This document shows positions 1 to 7,094 of a stretch of DNA of 7,245 nucleotides, one piece after another. A model generated the notes under the pieces. It saw nothing but the letters and a program-made list of their open reading frames with translations. It ran no database searches and had not been told where the DNA came from. Both the position numbers and the translations under genes were made by a program. Origin of the DNA: Candidatus Omnitrophota bacterium. Its GTDB lineage: Bacteria; Omnitrophota; Omnitrophia; Omnitrophales; Danuiimicrobiaceae. The DNA lies in assembly GCA_016206955.1 (NCBI GenBank), contig JACQQO010000047.1, positions 1 to 7,245 on the forward strand. Direction: 5' to 3'. Positions within the stretch are counted from its first letter, which is position 1, and the number at the start of each line of letters is the position of its first letter.

Positions 1-12
1 GAGGTGGTTGGG

Positions 13-600
13 ATGATCTTACTCGATCGGTCTTTTTATGAGCGGAATACGCCGGTGGTTGCTTTTGAGCTGATCGGTAAGATCTTGGTGTTCAAGCAAA
101 ATGGCAGCGTCTTGAGCGGTAAAATTGTGGAAACCGAAGCCTATTTGGGTTCATCCGATCCTGCAAGCCATGCCCATCGAGGCGTTACTCCGCGCAACCA
201 CGTGATGTTTGGGCGTGCGGGGATCAGTTACGTTTATTTCACTTATGGAAATCACCACTGCCTTAATCTGGTGACGGAACCCGATGGGGTTCCGGGTGCG
301 GTTTTAATCCGGGCGCTGGAACCTCTTTCTGGGATTCAAGTGATGACGAAACGGCGCGGAGGAGCAAGCCGTGATCAATTGACGAACGGCCCCGGAAAAT
401 TGACTCAAGCGTTTGGAATTACCCGGGAGCATTCCGGCCTTGATTTGACTCAAGACTCTTTTTTTGTGGCACAGGATGAAAAAAAGGAAGAAGAAGCGCT
501 TCACATTCAAGCCGCTCCGAGAATCGGTATCAGCCGCGCCAAAGAGATGCCGCTTCGGTTTTATCTTCGAAGTAATCCTTTTGTTTCGGTAAGGAATTGA
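13..600 (+). CDS. mpg: 3-methyladenine DNA glycosylase (AAG/MPG family)
   Basis: This cytoplasmic monofunctional DNA glycosylase should excise alkylated and deaminated purines (3-methyladenine, 7-methylguanine, hypoxanthine) to start base-excision repair. The sequence shows the family signature VETEAYLG at residues 39-46 from this start, whose second Glu (about residue 42) aligns with the catalytic Glu125 of human AAG. It also has a conserved His in ASHAHRG, TPRN, the YVYFTYG segment whose last Tyr matches the base-flipping intercalating Tyr162, CLN (Asn about 85), RALEP and NGPGKL. About 195 residues is normal for the bacterial family. I chose ATG 13 because GAGG lies 8 bases upstream and the product then begins ILLDRSFYER, as family members do. 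GTG at base 4 is in frame, and the frame is open to the window edge, so a longer start cannot be excluded. Its stop is one base before dnaG, which implies co-transcription. No substitution at a key residue is seen. Confidence 0.95.
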   Translation: MILLDRSFYERNTPVVAFELIGKILVFKQNGSVLSGKIVETEAYLGSSDPASHAHRGVTPRNHVMFGRAGISYVYFTYGNHHCLNLVTEPDGVPGAVLIRALEPLSGIQVMTKRRGGASRDQLTNGPGKLTQAFGITREHSGLDLTQDSFFVAQDEKKEEEALHIQAAPRIGISRAKEMPLRFYLRSNPFVSVRN

Positions 601-601
601 A

Positions 602-2386
602 ATGGCGTATCACGATCAAGTGGTCGATCAGGTTCAGTCTCTCAACGATATTGTGGAAATTATTTCCGCTTATATTCCTCTGAAGCGGGCGGGACGGAAT
701 TTCAAAGCCAATTGTCCATTCCACAATGAGAAAACACCTTCTTTTATCGTGAATCCGGACAAACAAATTTTCCACTGTTTCGGCTGTGGCGTCGGCGGCG
801 ATGTGTTTTCGTTTTTGATGAAGTATGAACAAATGAATTTTCCGGAGGCCCTCAAACGTCTGGCTGAACGGGTTCATGTTACGCTTCCTGAACCTAAGTC
901 GTCTTCACCCCGAGAGCGCTCGTTGATTGATCGGGTTTATCAAATTTGTTCAGCCGCCGCCGACTTTTATCGTGCGAATTTAAAACATGCCGAGATCGGA
1001 AAACAGGCGCGCGAATATTTGGCCAAGCGTGATTTTGGAGCCGAAGAAATGAATACTTTCAGTCTCGGCTTTGCGATGGGCGAATGGAGGACGCTTTATG
1101 AATTTCTTTCCAAAAAAGGATTTCAGGAACAGGAACTTTTACGTTCGGGTTTGATTGTGCGCTCGGCACAGGGAAGCCCCTATGATTTATTCAGAAATCG
1201 AATCATATTTCCCATTTTGAACGCGCAGGGAAAAGTGATTGCTTTTGGGGGACGGGTGATGGGAGATGAAATGCCTAAATATCTGAATTCTCCCGAAACC
1301 CCTATTTTCAGGAAAAGAAAAGAAATGTATTCGCTTCATCTTGCGAAGCGGGCGATTGCGTCTTCCGAAGTTCGCCGGATTTTAATCGTAGAAGGGTATT
1401 TGGACTCGATCCGCCTTTATTCGAGCGGTTTTCAAAATGTGGTGGCGACACTCGGGACCTCTCTCACGCAAGAGCACGTTCAGGTTTTGAAGCGTTACGC
1501 GGATGAAGCGGTGGTGCTCTTCGATGGGGATAAAGCCGGAGAACAAGCTTCGCTGAGAGGCCTCGAAATCTTTTTGGAGGAAGGAATGGGAGTCAAAGTG
1601 CTTTGCCTTCCAAAAGGATTTGATCCGGATGATTTCATTCGCTCGAAAGGCCGTGAGGCGATGGCAGAACTTTTAAAACAGGCCCAAGATGTTTTCGATT
1701 TTAAGCTTCAGGTGTTAATGGGACGGTATAACAAAGCTGATTCCATGGGCCTTTTAAAAATCACAAGCGAATTTCTGGACACTTTTTCTAAAATTAAAAA
1801 CCCGGTTCTGGTAGATCGGTATCTTAGGAAACTCGCGGTGACTCTTGGAGTTGAAGAAAGTTCACTTCGGTCCGAACTGAACAAGCTAAAATCAAGGCAA
1901 GGCTCTTTGAAATCCATTCGTCCCGTATTGAAGTCGCAAACTCCGGAAGAAAAATCTGAACCACAAGTTGAGAAATTGCTTCTCGGCTTAATGTTTCATT
2001 ATCCTCCTTATGTTCGGCTGTTTTCCGAATCACTTCCCAATTATTCTTTCTTGGGGGAGAAGACACGTGAAATATTTAATTACCTTAGCCAAGTAACGAG
2101 AGAACAAGATGACCTCAAACTTTCGGCTTTAAAGCTGCTGAATCGGATTAAGGATGAGAAGTTGAAAACATTTGCAAGCGAACTTTTTATGATGAGCAAT
2201 TGGGGCGTGAGCCAAGACCGGGAGCAGGCGTTCCGAGATCTTCTTGGCACGCTCAAAAAGCAAGAAAAAACTCAGCGTTTAAAAAGCCTGAGAAACAAAA
2301 TTTCTCAAGCGGAAGAATCCGGTAATCAGGAACTTGTTTTAGAGTATATGAAGGCTTATCAAGAAATCCTTGGGCAAACGGAATAA
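602..2386 (+). CDS. dnaG: DNA primase
   Basis: DnaG synthesises the RNA primers for leading- and lagging-strand replication while bound to the replicative helicase DnaB. The 594-residue protein has the full bacterial architecture. A CHC2 zinc finger carries ligands C38, H41, C59 and C62 (C-x2-H-x17-C-x2-C). The RNA polymerase basic region follows, with RNRIIFPI at 198-205 and a KYLNSPETPIF segment near 226-236. The Toprim metal site has E264 and D268 in VEGYLD and D308/D310 in DGDKAG, with DPDD at 341-344. A helical C-terminal domain (about 450-594) should bind DnaB; it is divergent, as is usual. The length and the position of the catalytic residues closely match E. coli DnaG. ATG 602 has AAGGA at 591-595, inside the end of mpg, as its ribosome-binding site. 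The gene is intact, with no frameshift. Confidence 0.98.
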   Translation: MAYHDQVVDQVQSLNDIVEIISAYIPLKRAGRNFKANCPFHNEKTPSFIVNPDKQIFHCFGCGVGGDVFSFLMKYEQMNFPEALKRLAERVHVTLPEPKSSSPRERSLIDRVYQICSAAADFYRANLKHAEIGKQAREYLAKRDFGAEEMNTFSLGFAMGEWRTLYEFLSKKGFQEQELLRSGLIVRSAQGSPYDLFRNRIIFPILNAQGKVIAFGGRVMGDEMPKYLNSPETPIFRKRKEMYSLHLAKRAIASSEVRRILIVEGYLDSIRLYSSGFQNVVATLGTSLTQEHVQVLKRYADEAVVLFDGDKAGEQASLRGLEIFLEEGMGVKVLCLPKGFDPDDFIRSKGREAMAELLKQAQDVFDFKLQVLMGRYNKADSMGLLKITSEFLDTFSKIKNPVLVDRYLRKLAVTLGVEESSLRSELNKLKSRQGSLKSIRPVLKSQTPEEKSEPQVEKLLLGLMFHYPPYVRLFSESLPNYSFLGEKTREIFNYLSQVTREQDDLKLSALKLLNRIKDEKLKTFASELFMMSNWGVSQDREQAFRDLLGTLKKQEKTQRLKSLRNKISQAEESGNQELVLEYMKAYQEILGQTE

Positions 2387-2388
2387 CC

Positions 2389-2417
2389 TAGCCAAATCCA
2401 GATTTTTATGCTAGAAT
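2389..2417 (+). promoter_or_regulatory. Putative extended -10 promoter for rpoD
   Basis: Just after the dnaG stop there is a TAGAAT hexamer (2412-2417) preceded by TG and one base, giving the extended -10 form TGCTAGAAT. A weak -35 match, TAGCCA (2389-2394, 4 of 6 against TTGACA), lies exactly 17 bases upstream. Transcription would start near 2424, about 60 bases before the favoured rpoD ATG. This would let rpoD be transcribed independently of mpg-dnaG, as is known for rpoD in other bacteria. No terminator is visible between dnaG and rpoD, so read-through from upstream is also likely. The call rests on pattern matching only. Confidence 0.5.
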
Positions 2418-2484
2418 ACCTCCTTTTGCCAACCCGATAGATGACCGCAAGTTGTTGGGAACCAGAGGCTTAGATCATTTATTC

Positions 2485-4131
2485 ATGATGCAAAAGAAGA
2501 AGAAAAGTAAAGTGGTGAAGGAGAAAGTTAATCCCATGCCGACCGAAACGGTGAAACCGCCTCAGGCGTCAACCATTAATTACCTAGAAGTGTTGGAACG
2601 GCTCATTACGCTTGGAAAACGCCAAGGGTATTTGACCTACGAACAAATCAACAATCATTTGCCTCCGGAAATCGCGGCTTCAGAAAAGATCGAAGAAGTC
2701 ATTACGGCGCTGACGGAGAAAAACATTGAAATTACGACCAGTTCGATCCAACGAGGCGAAGGATTTGACGAAAAAGGGGACGCGAAGAAAACGAAAGAAT
2801 TCGGCGATGAGTCTAAGGAACCGGTAGAAGAGTTTGAACGGGTGCGGATGGATGACCCTGTCCGTACCTATCTGCGTCAGATGGGACAGATTCCGCTTCT
2901 CACGCGCAGTCAAGAAATTGCTTTGGCTAAGCGGATCGAAGAAGCCGAAGAAAAGTTGAAAACCACCGTTTATGAAACCCGAGCCGTCCGCTTCGAAGTG
3001 CTTCATCTTGCCAATCAAATCATTAATGACGAGATTAATCTCGAATCAATTATCGATGAAGACGAGTCCAAACTCATCGTTACCAAGCATAAACTGAAGG
3101 CGCTGACTCGCAAACTCCGTGCCTCCAGAAAAGATGCGGATTTGGTTCCCTTGCTTAAGCAGTTCAATCTCAACATTGGCATTGTGGAACAAATCATCGC
3201 CAATTTGAGAGCCAAACTTGAAGAACTGAAAGAAAATAGAAAAGAAATTTCAAAACTGAGGCGCAGAAAAGTCCGCGGCGGACAAATTGGAGCGCTTGTA
3301 GATCGGAACAAAGAAATCTTGGTGGAGTTGAGCGAAACCGAGGAAGCCGTTTACGAACATTTTAAGAAAATTCAGAAGCGCGAGCGGGAACTTTCCCATG
3401 CCAAAAAGGATTTGGTGGCTGCCAATTTGAGGCTGGTGGTTAGTATCGCCAAGAAATATACCAACCGGGGCCTTTCCTTTTTGGATCTCATTCAAGAAGG
3501 AAACATTGGTTTGATGAAGGCGGTTGACAAATTTGAGTACAAGCGCGGATATAAATTTTCAACTTACGCCACGTGGTGGATCCGTCAGGCGATTACCCGT
3601 TCGATTGCCGATCAAGCGCGTACGATCCGAATTCCGGTCCATATGATTGAGACCATCAATAAATTTTTCCGCGCCTCCCGCCATCTCGTTCAGGAGACCG
3701 GCCGCGAGCCTACGCCCGAGGAAGTGGCCCGTGTAATGAAGATGCCGATCGAAAAAGTGAAAGGCATTCTCAAAATTGCCCAAGAACCGATCAGTTTGCA
3801 GACGCCGGTAGGAGATGACGGCGACACGAGCTTTGGGGATTTCATCGAGGATAAATCAGCTGTTTCACCGGCGAATGTCACCGCCTATTCCATGCTCAAA
3901 GAGCAAATGGATGATGTATTGAATACGATCACGGAGCGTGAGGAGAAAGTCTTAAGGCTCCGCTTCGGAATCGGCGATGGCTATTCCCGGACGCTTGAAG
4001 AAGTGGGACAAATTTTTAATGTCACGCGGGAACGCGTGAGGCAAATTGAAGCCAAAGCCCTTCGCAAACTCCGCCATCCCACTCGTTCGAGAAAGCTTAA
4101 AAATTTCTTGGATATTAAACTGAGCGATTAA
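2485..4131 (+). CDS. rpoD: RNA polymerase primary sigma factor (sigma-70/RpoD)
   Basis: The housekeeping sigma factor directs RNA polymerase to -10/-35 promoters. From this start it is 548 residues. A lysine-rich tail is followed by region 1.1 (about 30-90), region 1.2 ([16 protein letters not shown], about 124-139), a charged, helical spacer of about 150 residues, and region 2 (about 305-380). Region 2 includes the core-binding [12 protein letters not shown] and [11 protein letters not shown], and the -10 melting and recognition segment [13 protein letters not shown]. Region 3 follows, with a 3.2 finger near [13 protein letters not shown], then region 4 with the helix-turn-helix [20 protein letters not shown] that reads the -35 box. 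Having 1.1, 1.2 and the spacer marks a primary rather than an alternative sigma. The start is uncertain: TTG 2452, ATG 2485, ATG 2488 and ATG 2536 are all in frame, and only ATG 2536 has a strong Shine-Dalgarno (AAGGAG, 2518-2523). All options leave region 1.1 intact. A four-base gap precedes the next gene. Confidence 0.96.
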   Translation: MMQKKKKSKVVKEKVNPMPTETVKPPQASTINYLEVLERLITLGKRQGYLTYEQINNHLPPEIAASEKIEEVITALTEKNIEITTSSIQRGEGFDEKGDAKKTKEFGDESKEPVEEFERVRMDDPVRTYLRQMGQIPLLTRSQEIALAKRIEEAEEKLKTTVYETRAVRFEVLHLANQIINDEINLESIIDEDESKLIVTKHKLKALTRKLRASRKDADLVPLLKQFNLNIGIVEQIIANLRAKLEELKENRKEISKLRRRKVRGGQIGALVDRNKEILVELSETEEAVYEHFKKIQKRERELSHAKKDLVAANLRLVVSIAKKYTNRGLSFLDLIQEGNIGLMKAVDKFEYKRGYKFSTYATWWIRQAITRSIADQARTIRIPVHMIETINKFFRASRHLVQETGREPTPEEVARVMKMPIEKVKGILKIAQEPISLQTPVGDDGDTSFGDFIEDKSAVSPANVTAYSMLKEQMDDVLNTITEREEKVLRLRFGIGDGYSRTLEEVGQIFNVTRERVRQIEAKALRKLRHPTRSRKLKNFLDIKLSD

Positions 4132-4135
4132 TCTC

Positions 4136-4447
4136 ATGGCGACTCAAGAAGAAGTGGTTCAGGCGATCAAGCAGGTTTACGATCCCGAAATTCCCGTCAA
4201 CGTTTATGATTTGGGATTAATCTACGAGGTGGCCGTAACCGGCGGTCAAGAGGTCAAAGTGAAGATGACCCTGACCAGTCAGGGATGTCCCTCCGCCCGG
4301 CAAATTCCGGATATGGTCCGCACCCGCATCTCTGCGCTTCCAAATGTGAAAGAGGTGGATGTCCAAGTCGTATGGGAACCTCAGTGGAATCCTTCGATGA
4401 TTAGTCCTGAGGGAAAAAAGATTTTGCATCTTGAGGACGAATCCTAA
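4136..4447 (+). CDS. MIP18/DUF59 family protein (SufT/PaaD-like Fe-S assembly factor)
   Basis: This 103-residue, single-domain protein belongs to the MIP18 (DUF59, FeS_assembly_P) family. Members include SufT, PaaD and the N-terminal part of some Mrp/ApbC ATPases, and act in maturation or repair of iron-sulphur proteins. The sequence shows the DPEIPVNVYDLGLIY motif at 16-30, MTLTSQGCPSA with the conserved Cys51, and a VWEPQW..SMIS.EGK tail typical of the SufT-like subgroup. It is probably cytoplasmic, with no signal peptide or membrane segment. It begins four bases after the rpoD stop and has no convincing Shine-Dalgarno, so translation is probably coupled to rpoD. No suf or isc genes lie nearby, so the client protein is unknown. 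Family membership is firm; the precise role is inferred. Confidence 0.9.
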   Translation: MATQEEVVQAIKQVYDPEIPVNVYDLGLIYEVAVTGGQEVKVKMTLTSQGCPSARQIPDMVRTRISALPNVKEVDVQVVWEPQWNPSMISPEGKKILHLEDES

Positions 4448-4458
4448 AGATTCTTCTC

Positions 4459-5169
4459 ATGAAAGAAGTTCAGCACCTCTATCAAAAGGCTCTCTCCCTT
4501 TTCCGATCTGGAAACCTGAACCAAGCTGTTTCTCAATTGGAAGAATTACTCGCAATCGATCCGGAGTTTTTGGATGCGCTCGAAACGTTGGGGGTTCTTT
4601 ACGCGAAGGTCGAAAGGCTGGATGAAGCAATTGAGATGATGAAACGTCTTGCGAAACTTTCTCCCAATCACGTGATGGCCCACACCAATCTTTCCCGATT
4701 TTACGTCGAGAAGGGAATGATTCTCGAAGCTGAGCAAGAACAGGCTGAAGCCAGACGGCTTTCTTGGAAAGCCGAACTCAAGACGCAACAAGCCTCACGG
4801 CAAGCCGTTCAGAAATTACCTGAAGAAGAAGCGCGGGATCAAGAAAAGGAAATTCAAGATCGGATTTTGCGTTATCAAAAAGTAATCGAACTTGATCCAA
4901 ACGATGTGCTAGGGTATTTCAGTTTGGGTTCGGCCTTTTTAGATGCGAAACGGCTTCAAGAAGCAAGGCGAGCATTTGAGCAGGCGATTCTAGTTGATCC
5001 CAAGCATTCACCGAGCTATTTTAGTTTGGGTGTCGCACTTGAATCTTTGGGCGAAAAAAAAGAAGCCCAGCGAATTTATGAAAGGGGAATTCAAGTTGCA
5101 GATGAGCGTGGCGACATGATTCCGCTTAAAAAAATGGAAGCAAGATTGAAAATGTTGAAAAGTGGCTAG
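4459..5169 (+). CDS. Tetratricopeptide repeat (TPR) protein
   Basis: This is a 236-residue soluble repeat protein with no signal peptide, lipobox or membrane segment, so it is probably cytoplasmic. TPR motifs show the usual small and aromatic spacing. An N-terminal block covers about 3-36 (LYQKALSLFRSGNLNQAVSQ), 37-70 (LETLGVLYAKVERLDEAIEM) and a degenerate 71-104. A C-terminal block covers about 148-181 (GYFSLGSAFLDAKRLQEARR, AFEQAILVDP) and 182-215 (SYFSLGVALESLGEKKEAQR). A charged, coiled-coil-like linker (about 105-140, rich in Glu, Gln and Arg) separates them. TPR blocks are protein-binding scaffolds and no catalytic domain is present, so a specific function cannot be given. It starts 11 bases after the DUF59 gene, with no good Shine-Dalgarno, and probably belongs to the rpoD transcript. 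The tRNA gene begins 12 bases after its stop. Confidence 0.88.
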   Translation: MKEVQHLYQKALSLFRSGNLNQAVSQLEELLAIDPEFLDALETLGVLYAKVERLDEAIEMMKRLAKLSPNHVMAHTNLSRFYVEKGMILEAEQEQAEARRLSWKAELKTQQASRQAVQKLPEEEARDQEKEIQDRILRYQKVIELDPNDVLGYFSLGSAFLDAKRLQEARRAFEQAILVDPKHSPSYFSLGVALESLGEKKEAQRIYERGIQVADERGDMIPLKKMEARLKMLKSG

Positions 5170-5181
5170 AGCAGAATACTT

Positions 5182-5257
<76 letters not shown>

Positions 5258-5292
5258 AATTTTGACAGCAAATGAATTGAGGGAAATAAGTA

Positions 5293-5949
5293 ATGGAAAC
5301 AAAAAATCAACCAACGAAAACCCAGTTTATTTTAAGAATGCGTCAAAATGTTCAAGGCAAATTAATCGCGGGCCTCTTGATTGTCGTTCCGCTTTGGCTG
5401 ACTTATGTGGCGCTTAAGTTTTTGTTTTTTACATTGGATGGTTTCTTTGGGCCTTTGATCACACGCTCGATTGGCTTCGCGATTCCCGGCCTGGGATTTA
5501 TTCTGCTCCTCATTTTCTTATATTTGATCGGTGCTGTGACAACCAACATTCTGGGCCGGTCGCTTGTCCATTTTTGGGAATCCGTTTTGGAGCGAATTCC
5601 ACTGGTCAAGAATATTTACCATGGCGCCAAGCAGTTGATTCAAACCATCTCACTTTCTAAAACGTTCGGGTTTAAGCGCGTTGTTTTTATTGAATATCCG
5701 AGGCTGGGCTCGTGGGCAATTGGATTTCTCACTAACTCAGTTGAAGATAAGGGAAGCGGGAAACATCTTGCGATTATCTTTCTGCCGAGCCCTCCCAATC
5801 CGATTAACGGGATGTTTGTGATGATTCCGGAGCAAGATGTGATTGAAACCAATTTGACCATCGAAGACGGAATCAAAATGGTTGTTTCTGCGGGAATGGT
5901 GATGCCGCCCTTGCTTACGACTCACTCGGGTACAAAGCCTCCCCGATGA
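5293..5949 (+). CDS. DUF502 family integral membrane protein
   Basis: This 218-residue inner-membrane protein belongs to the DUF502 family, whose biochemical function I cannot state. A short polar N-terminus is followed by two hydrophobic segments (about 23-45 and 64-84) with a short loop between them that contains FDxFFGP-like residues. The rest is a soluble domain of about 130 residues. Family hallmarks are ERIPLVKNIYHGAKQ (100-114), FIEYPRLGSWAIGFLT (132-147) and the FLPSPPNPINGM loop (163-174). ATG 5293 is supported by GAGGGA at 5279-5284, eight bases upstream. The gene ends in an ATGA overlap with the LptF/LptG-like permease, so the two are translationally coupled and probably act in the envelope together. 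That functional link is inferred from gene order only. Confidence 0.9.
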   Translation: METKNQPTKTQFILRMRQNVQGKLIAGLLIVVPLWLTYVALKFLFFTLDGFFGPLITRSIGFAIPGLGFILLLIFLYLIGAVTTNILGRSLVHFWESVLERIPLVKNIYHGAKQLIQTISLSKTFGFKRVVFIEYPRLGSWAIGFLTNSVEDKGSGKHLAIIFLPSPPNPINGMFVMIPEQDVIETNLTIEDGIKMVVSAGMVMPPLLTTHSGTKPPR

Positions 5950-7046
5950 CGATCCTTCGAACTTATTGCCTCCGCGAATTGCTTTACCCTTTTTTGATGT
6001 CGTTTTTTCTTGTTACCTTCATTTTTATGGTAGGCAATTTATTTGATTTAGCCGACCTTTTAGTCAATAAAGGAGTCAGCATTTTTGATGTTCTTAAATT
6101 AATTATTTTGATGATTCCAAGTCTTTTCGGATTTATTCTTCCTACCTCTGCATTAACCAGCGTGCTTTTAGTATTTGGAGGTTTTGCTCAAAACAACGAA
6201 ATCACCGCCATGAAAGCGAGTGGAATCAACTTGATTAAATTGGTGATTCCGGTTATTTTAGTCGCTTTTTTGCTTAGTTTTTTTTCTCTTTTTTTAATTG
6301 ATCAAGTTCAACCGCAGTCAGAGTATCAATCCCGCCAGCTCATCCGTCAACTCGTGGTGAAACGGCCGTCAGCCTATTTGGAAGCGGGCCGGTTTATCAA
6401 AAATTTTCAAGGTTACACACTCTGGATTAATGCGATTAAAGGCAGCCGATTGGAGGGCGTTACTATTTTTCAGTTTCAAGAAGGCAAACCCACTCGGACC
6501 ATTTTGGCGGAGTGGGGCGAGGTGGTCCCGGCCCCCGATCAGCAGTCGCTTGCGCTTAAACTTTACAACGGAACCAGTGATGAGCCCAACCCAGAGGACC
6601 CATCGGTTTTATATAAATTGAATTTTAAAACTTTTCTCTTAAGCAATATTGTGGTAGGCAAACAGAGAGGAGGTATTGCGAAAAAAGAAAAGGAGATGAC
6701 CATCGACGAATTGCTGTATCGGCTCAAAACCGATATGGAAGTGCAGCAGAATTCTAAAAAAAGGCGCGAGACAGAAACAGAAATTCACAAGAAAATTTCT
6801 TTCTCTTTTGCAACGATCGTTTTTGTTCTCATCGGGCTTCCCATCGCGATTATCAGCCGGCGGGGTGAAATCGTCATTAGTTTTGCCATTGCCATGGCCA
6901 TTGTCAGTATTTATTATACCCTTTTTGTTTGGGGACGTTCGATGGCTATTAATGGTTATCTGCCTCCGGGCGTAGCCCTTTGGCTACCGAATATTCTGTT
7001 GGTAGTCGTTTCTGTTTTTCTCGCGAAGAAAACCATTCAGCTTTAA
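5946..7046 (+). CDS. LptF/LptG (YjgP/YjgQ) family permease
   Basis: This family forms the membrane part of the LptB2FG transporter, which extracts lipopolysaccharide from the inner membrane and feeds it to the periplasmic LptC-LptA bridge. The 366-residue protein has the expected layout: three N-terminal membrane segments (about 11-35, 55-78, 96-118), a periplasmic beta-jellyroll region (about 120-280) and three C-terminal segments (about 285-303, 307-329, 343-361). Supporting motifs are an N-terminal RTYCLRELLYPF, the cytoplasmic NNEITAMKASGI loop that contacts the LptB ATPase, and IGLPIAI..RRGE near 296-308. The opening and the GRFI...GYTLWI region look more like LptF than LptG, but motif reading cannot settle this. 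Only one permease is present here and its partner must lie elsewhere. It overlaps the DUF502 gene by four bases and is followed by the rnpB promoter. Confidence 0.93.
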   Translation: MTILRTYCLRELLYPFLMSFFLVTFIFMVGNLFDLADLLVNKGVSIFDVLKLIILMIPSLFGFILPTSALTSVLLVFGGFAQNNEITAMKASGINLIKLVIPVILVAFLLSFFSLFLIDQVQPQSEYQSRQLIRQLVVKRPSAYLEAGRFIKNFQGYTLWINAIKGSRLEGVTIFQFQEGKPTRTILAEWGEVVPAPDQQSLALKLYNGTSDEPNPEDPSVLYKLNFKTFLLSNIVVGKQRGGIAKKEKEMTIDELLYRLKTDMEVQQNSKKRRETETEIHKKISFSFATIVFVLIGLPIAIISRRGEIVISFAIAMAIVSIYYTLFVWGRSMAINGYLPPGVALWLPNILLVVVSVFLAKKTIQL

Positions 7047-7061
7047 ATCCATTTTGGATTT
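7045..7061 (+). repeat. Perfect 7-bp inverted repeat at the end of the permease gene
   Basis: AAATCCA (7045-7051) and TGGATTT (7055-7061) are perfect complements around a three-base TTT loop. The repeat starts within the permease stop codon and ends within the putative -35 box of rnpB. It could form an RNA hairpin at the mRNA 3' end, but no uridine run follows, so it is not a classic intrinsic terminator. A role in stabilising the 3' end, or as a protein site at the rnpB promoter, is possible; chance is also possible in AT-rich DNA. Confidence 0.45.
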
Positions 7062-7088
7062 GTAAGATCGCATTCCTTTTGATATAAT
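7060..7088 (+). promoter_or_regulatory. Extended -10 promoter for rnpB
   Basis: A perfect -10 hexamer, TATAAT (7083-7088), is preceded by TGA to give the full extended -10 TGATATAAT. TTGTAA (7060-7065, 4 of 6 against TTGACA) sits at the ideal 17-base spacing. Transcription should start near 7095, about 50 bases upstream of the conserved GAGGAAAGTCCG element. A strong sigma-70 promoter is expected for this abundant stable RNA. This is the best promoter match in the window. Confidence 0.75.
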
Positions 7089-7094
7089 TTCCCC

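Noticed and set aside
2418..2427. ACCTCCTTTT resembles the 3' end of 16S rRNA (anti-Shine-Dalgarno)
   Set aside because: It is an isolated ten-base match at the predicted rpoD transcription start, with no flanking rRNA sequence, so chance is the simplest explanation.
2429..2458. CCAAC/GTTGG pairing in the rpoD leader as a possible regulatory hairpin
   Set aside because: The stem is only five base pairs with a 20-base loop and does not cover a credible ribosome-binding site.
2441..2473. Ten-codon open frame in the rpoD leader (ATG to TAG)
   Set aside because: There is no ribosome-binding site, no attenuator-like codon run and no terminator-like structure, so a leader peptide is not supported.
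4439..4453. GAATC/GATTC hairpin between the DUF59 and TPR genes as a terminator
   Set aside because: The stem has five AT-rich pairs and no uridine run, and the next gene follows at once.
4431..4625. 64-codon plus-strand open frame overlapping the DUF59 and TPR genes
   Set aside because: It is an out-of-frame shadow of the TPR gene with low-complexity, unfamiliar sequence.
5155..5181. TTGAAA with GAATAC as a promoter for the tRNA
   Set aside because: The spacing is about 12 bases and the -10 would abut the mature tRNA, leaving no room for a start site.
5262..5290. Perfect TTGACA -35 box after the tRNA as a promoter for the DUF502 gene
   Set aside because: The only -10 candidate at the right spacing (AATAAG) is weak, and it would place the transcription start downstream of the well-supported ATG 5293.
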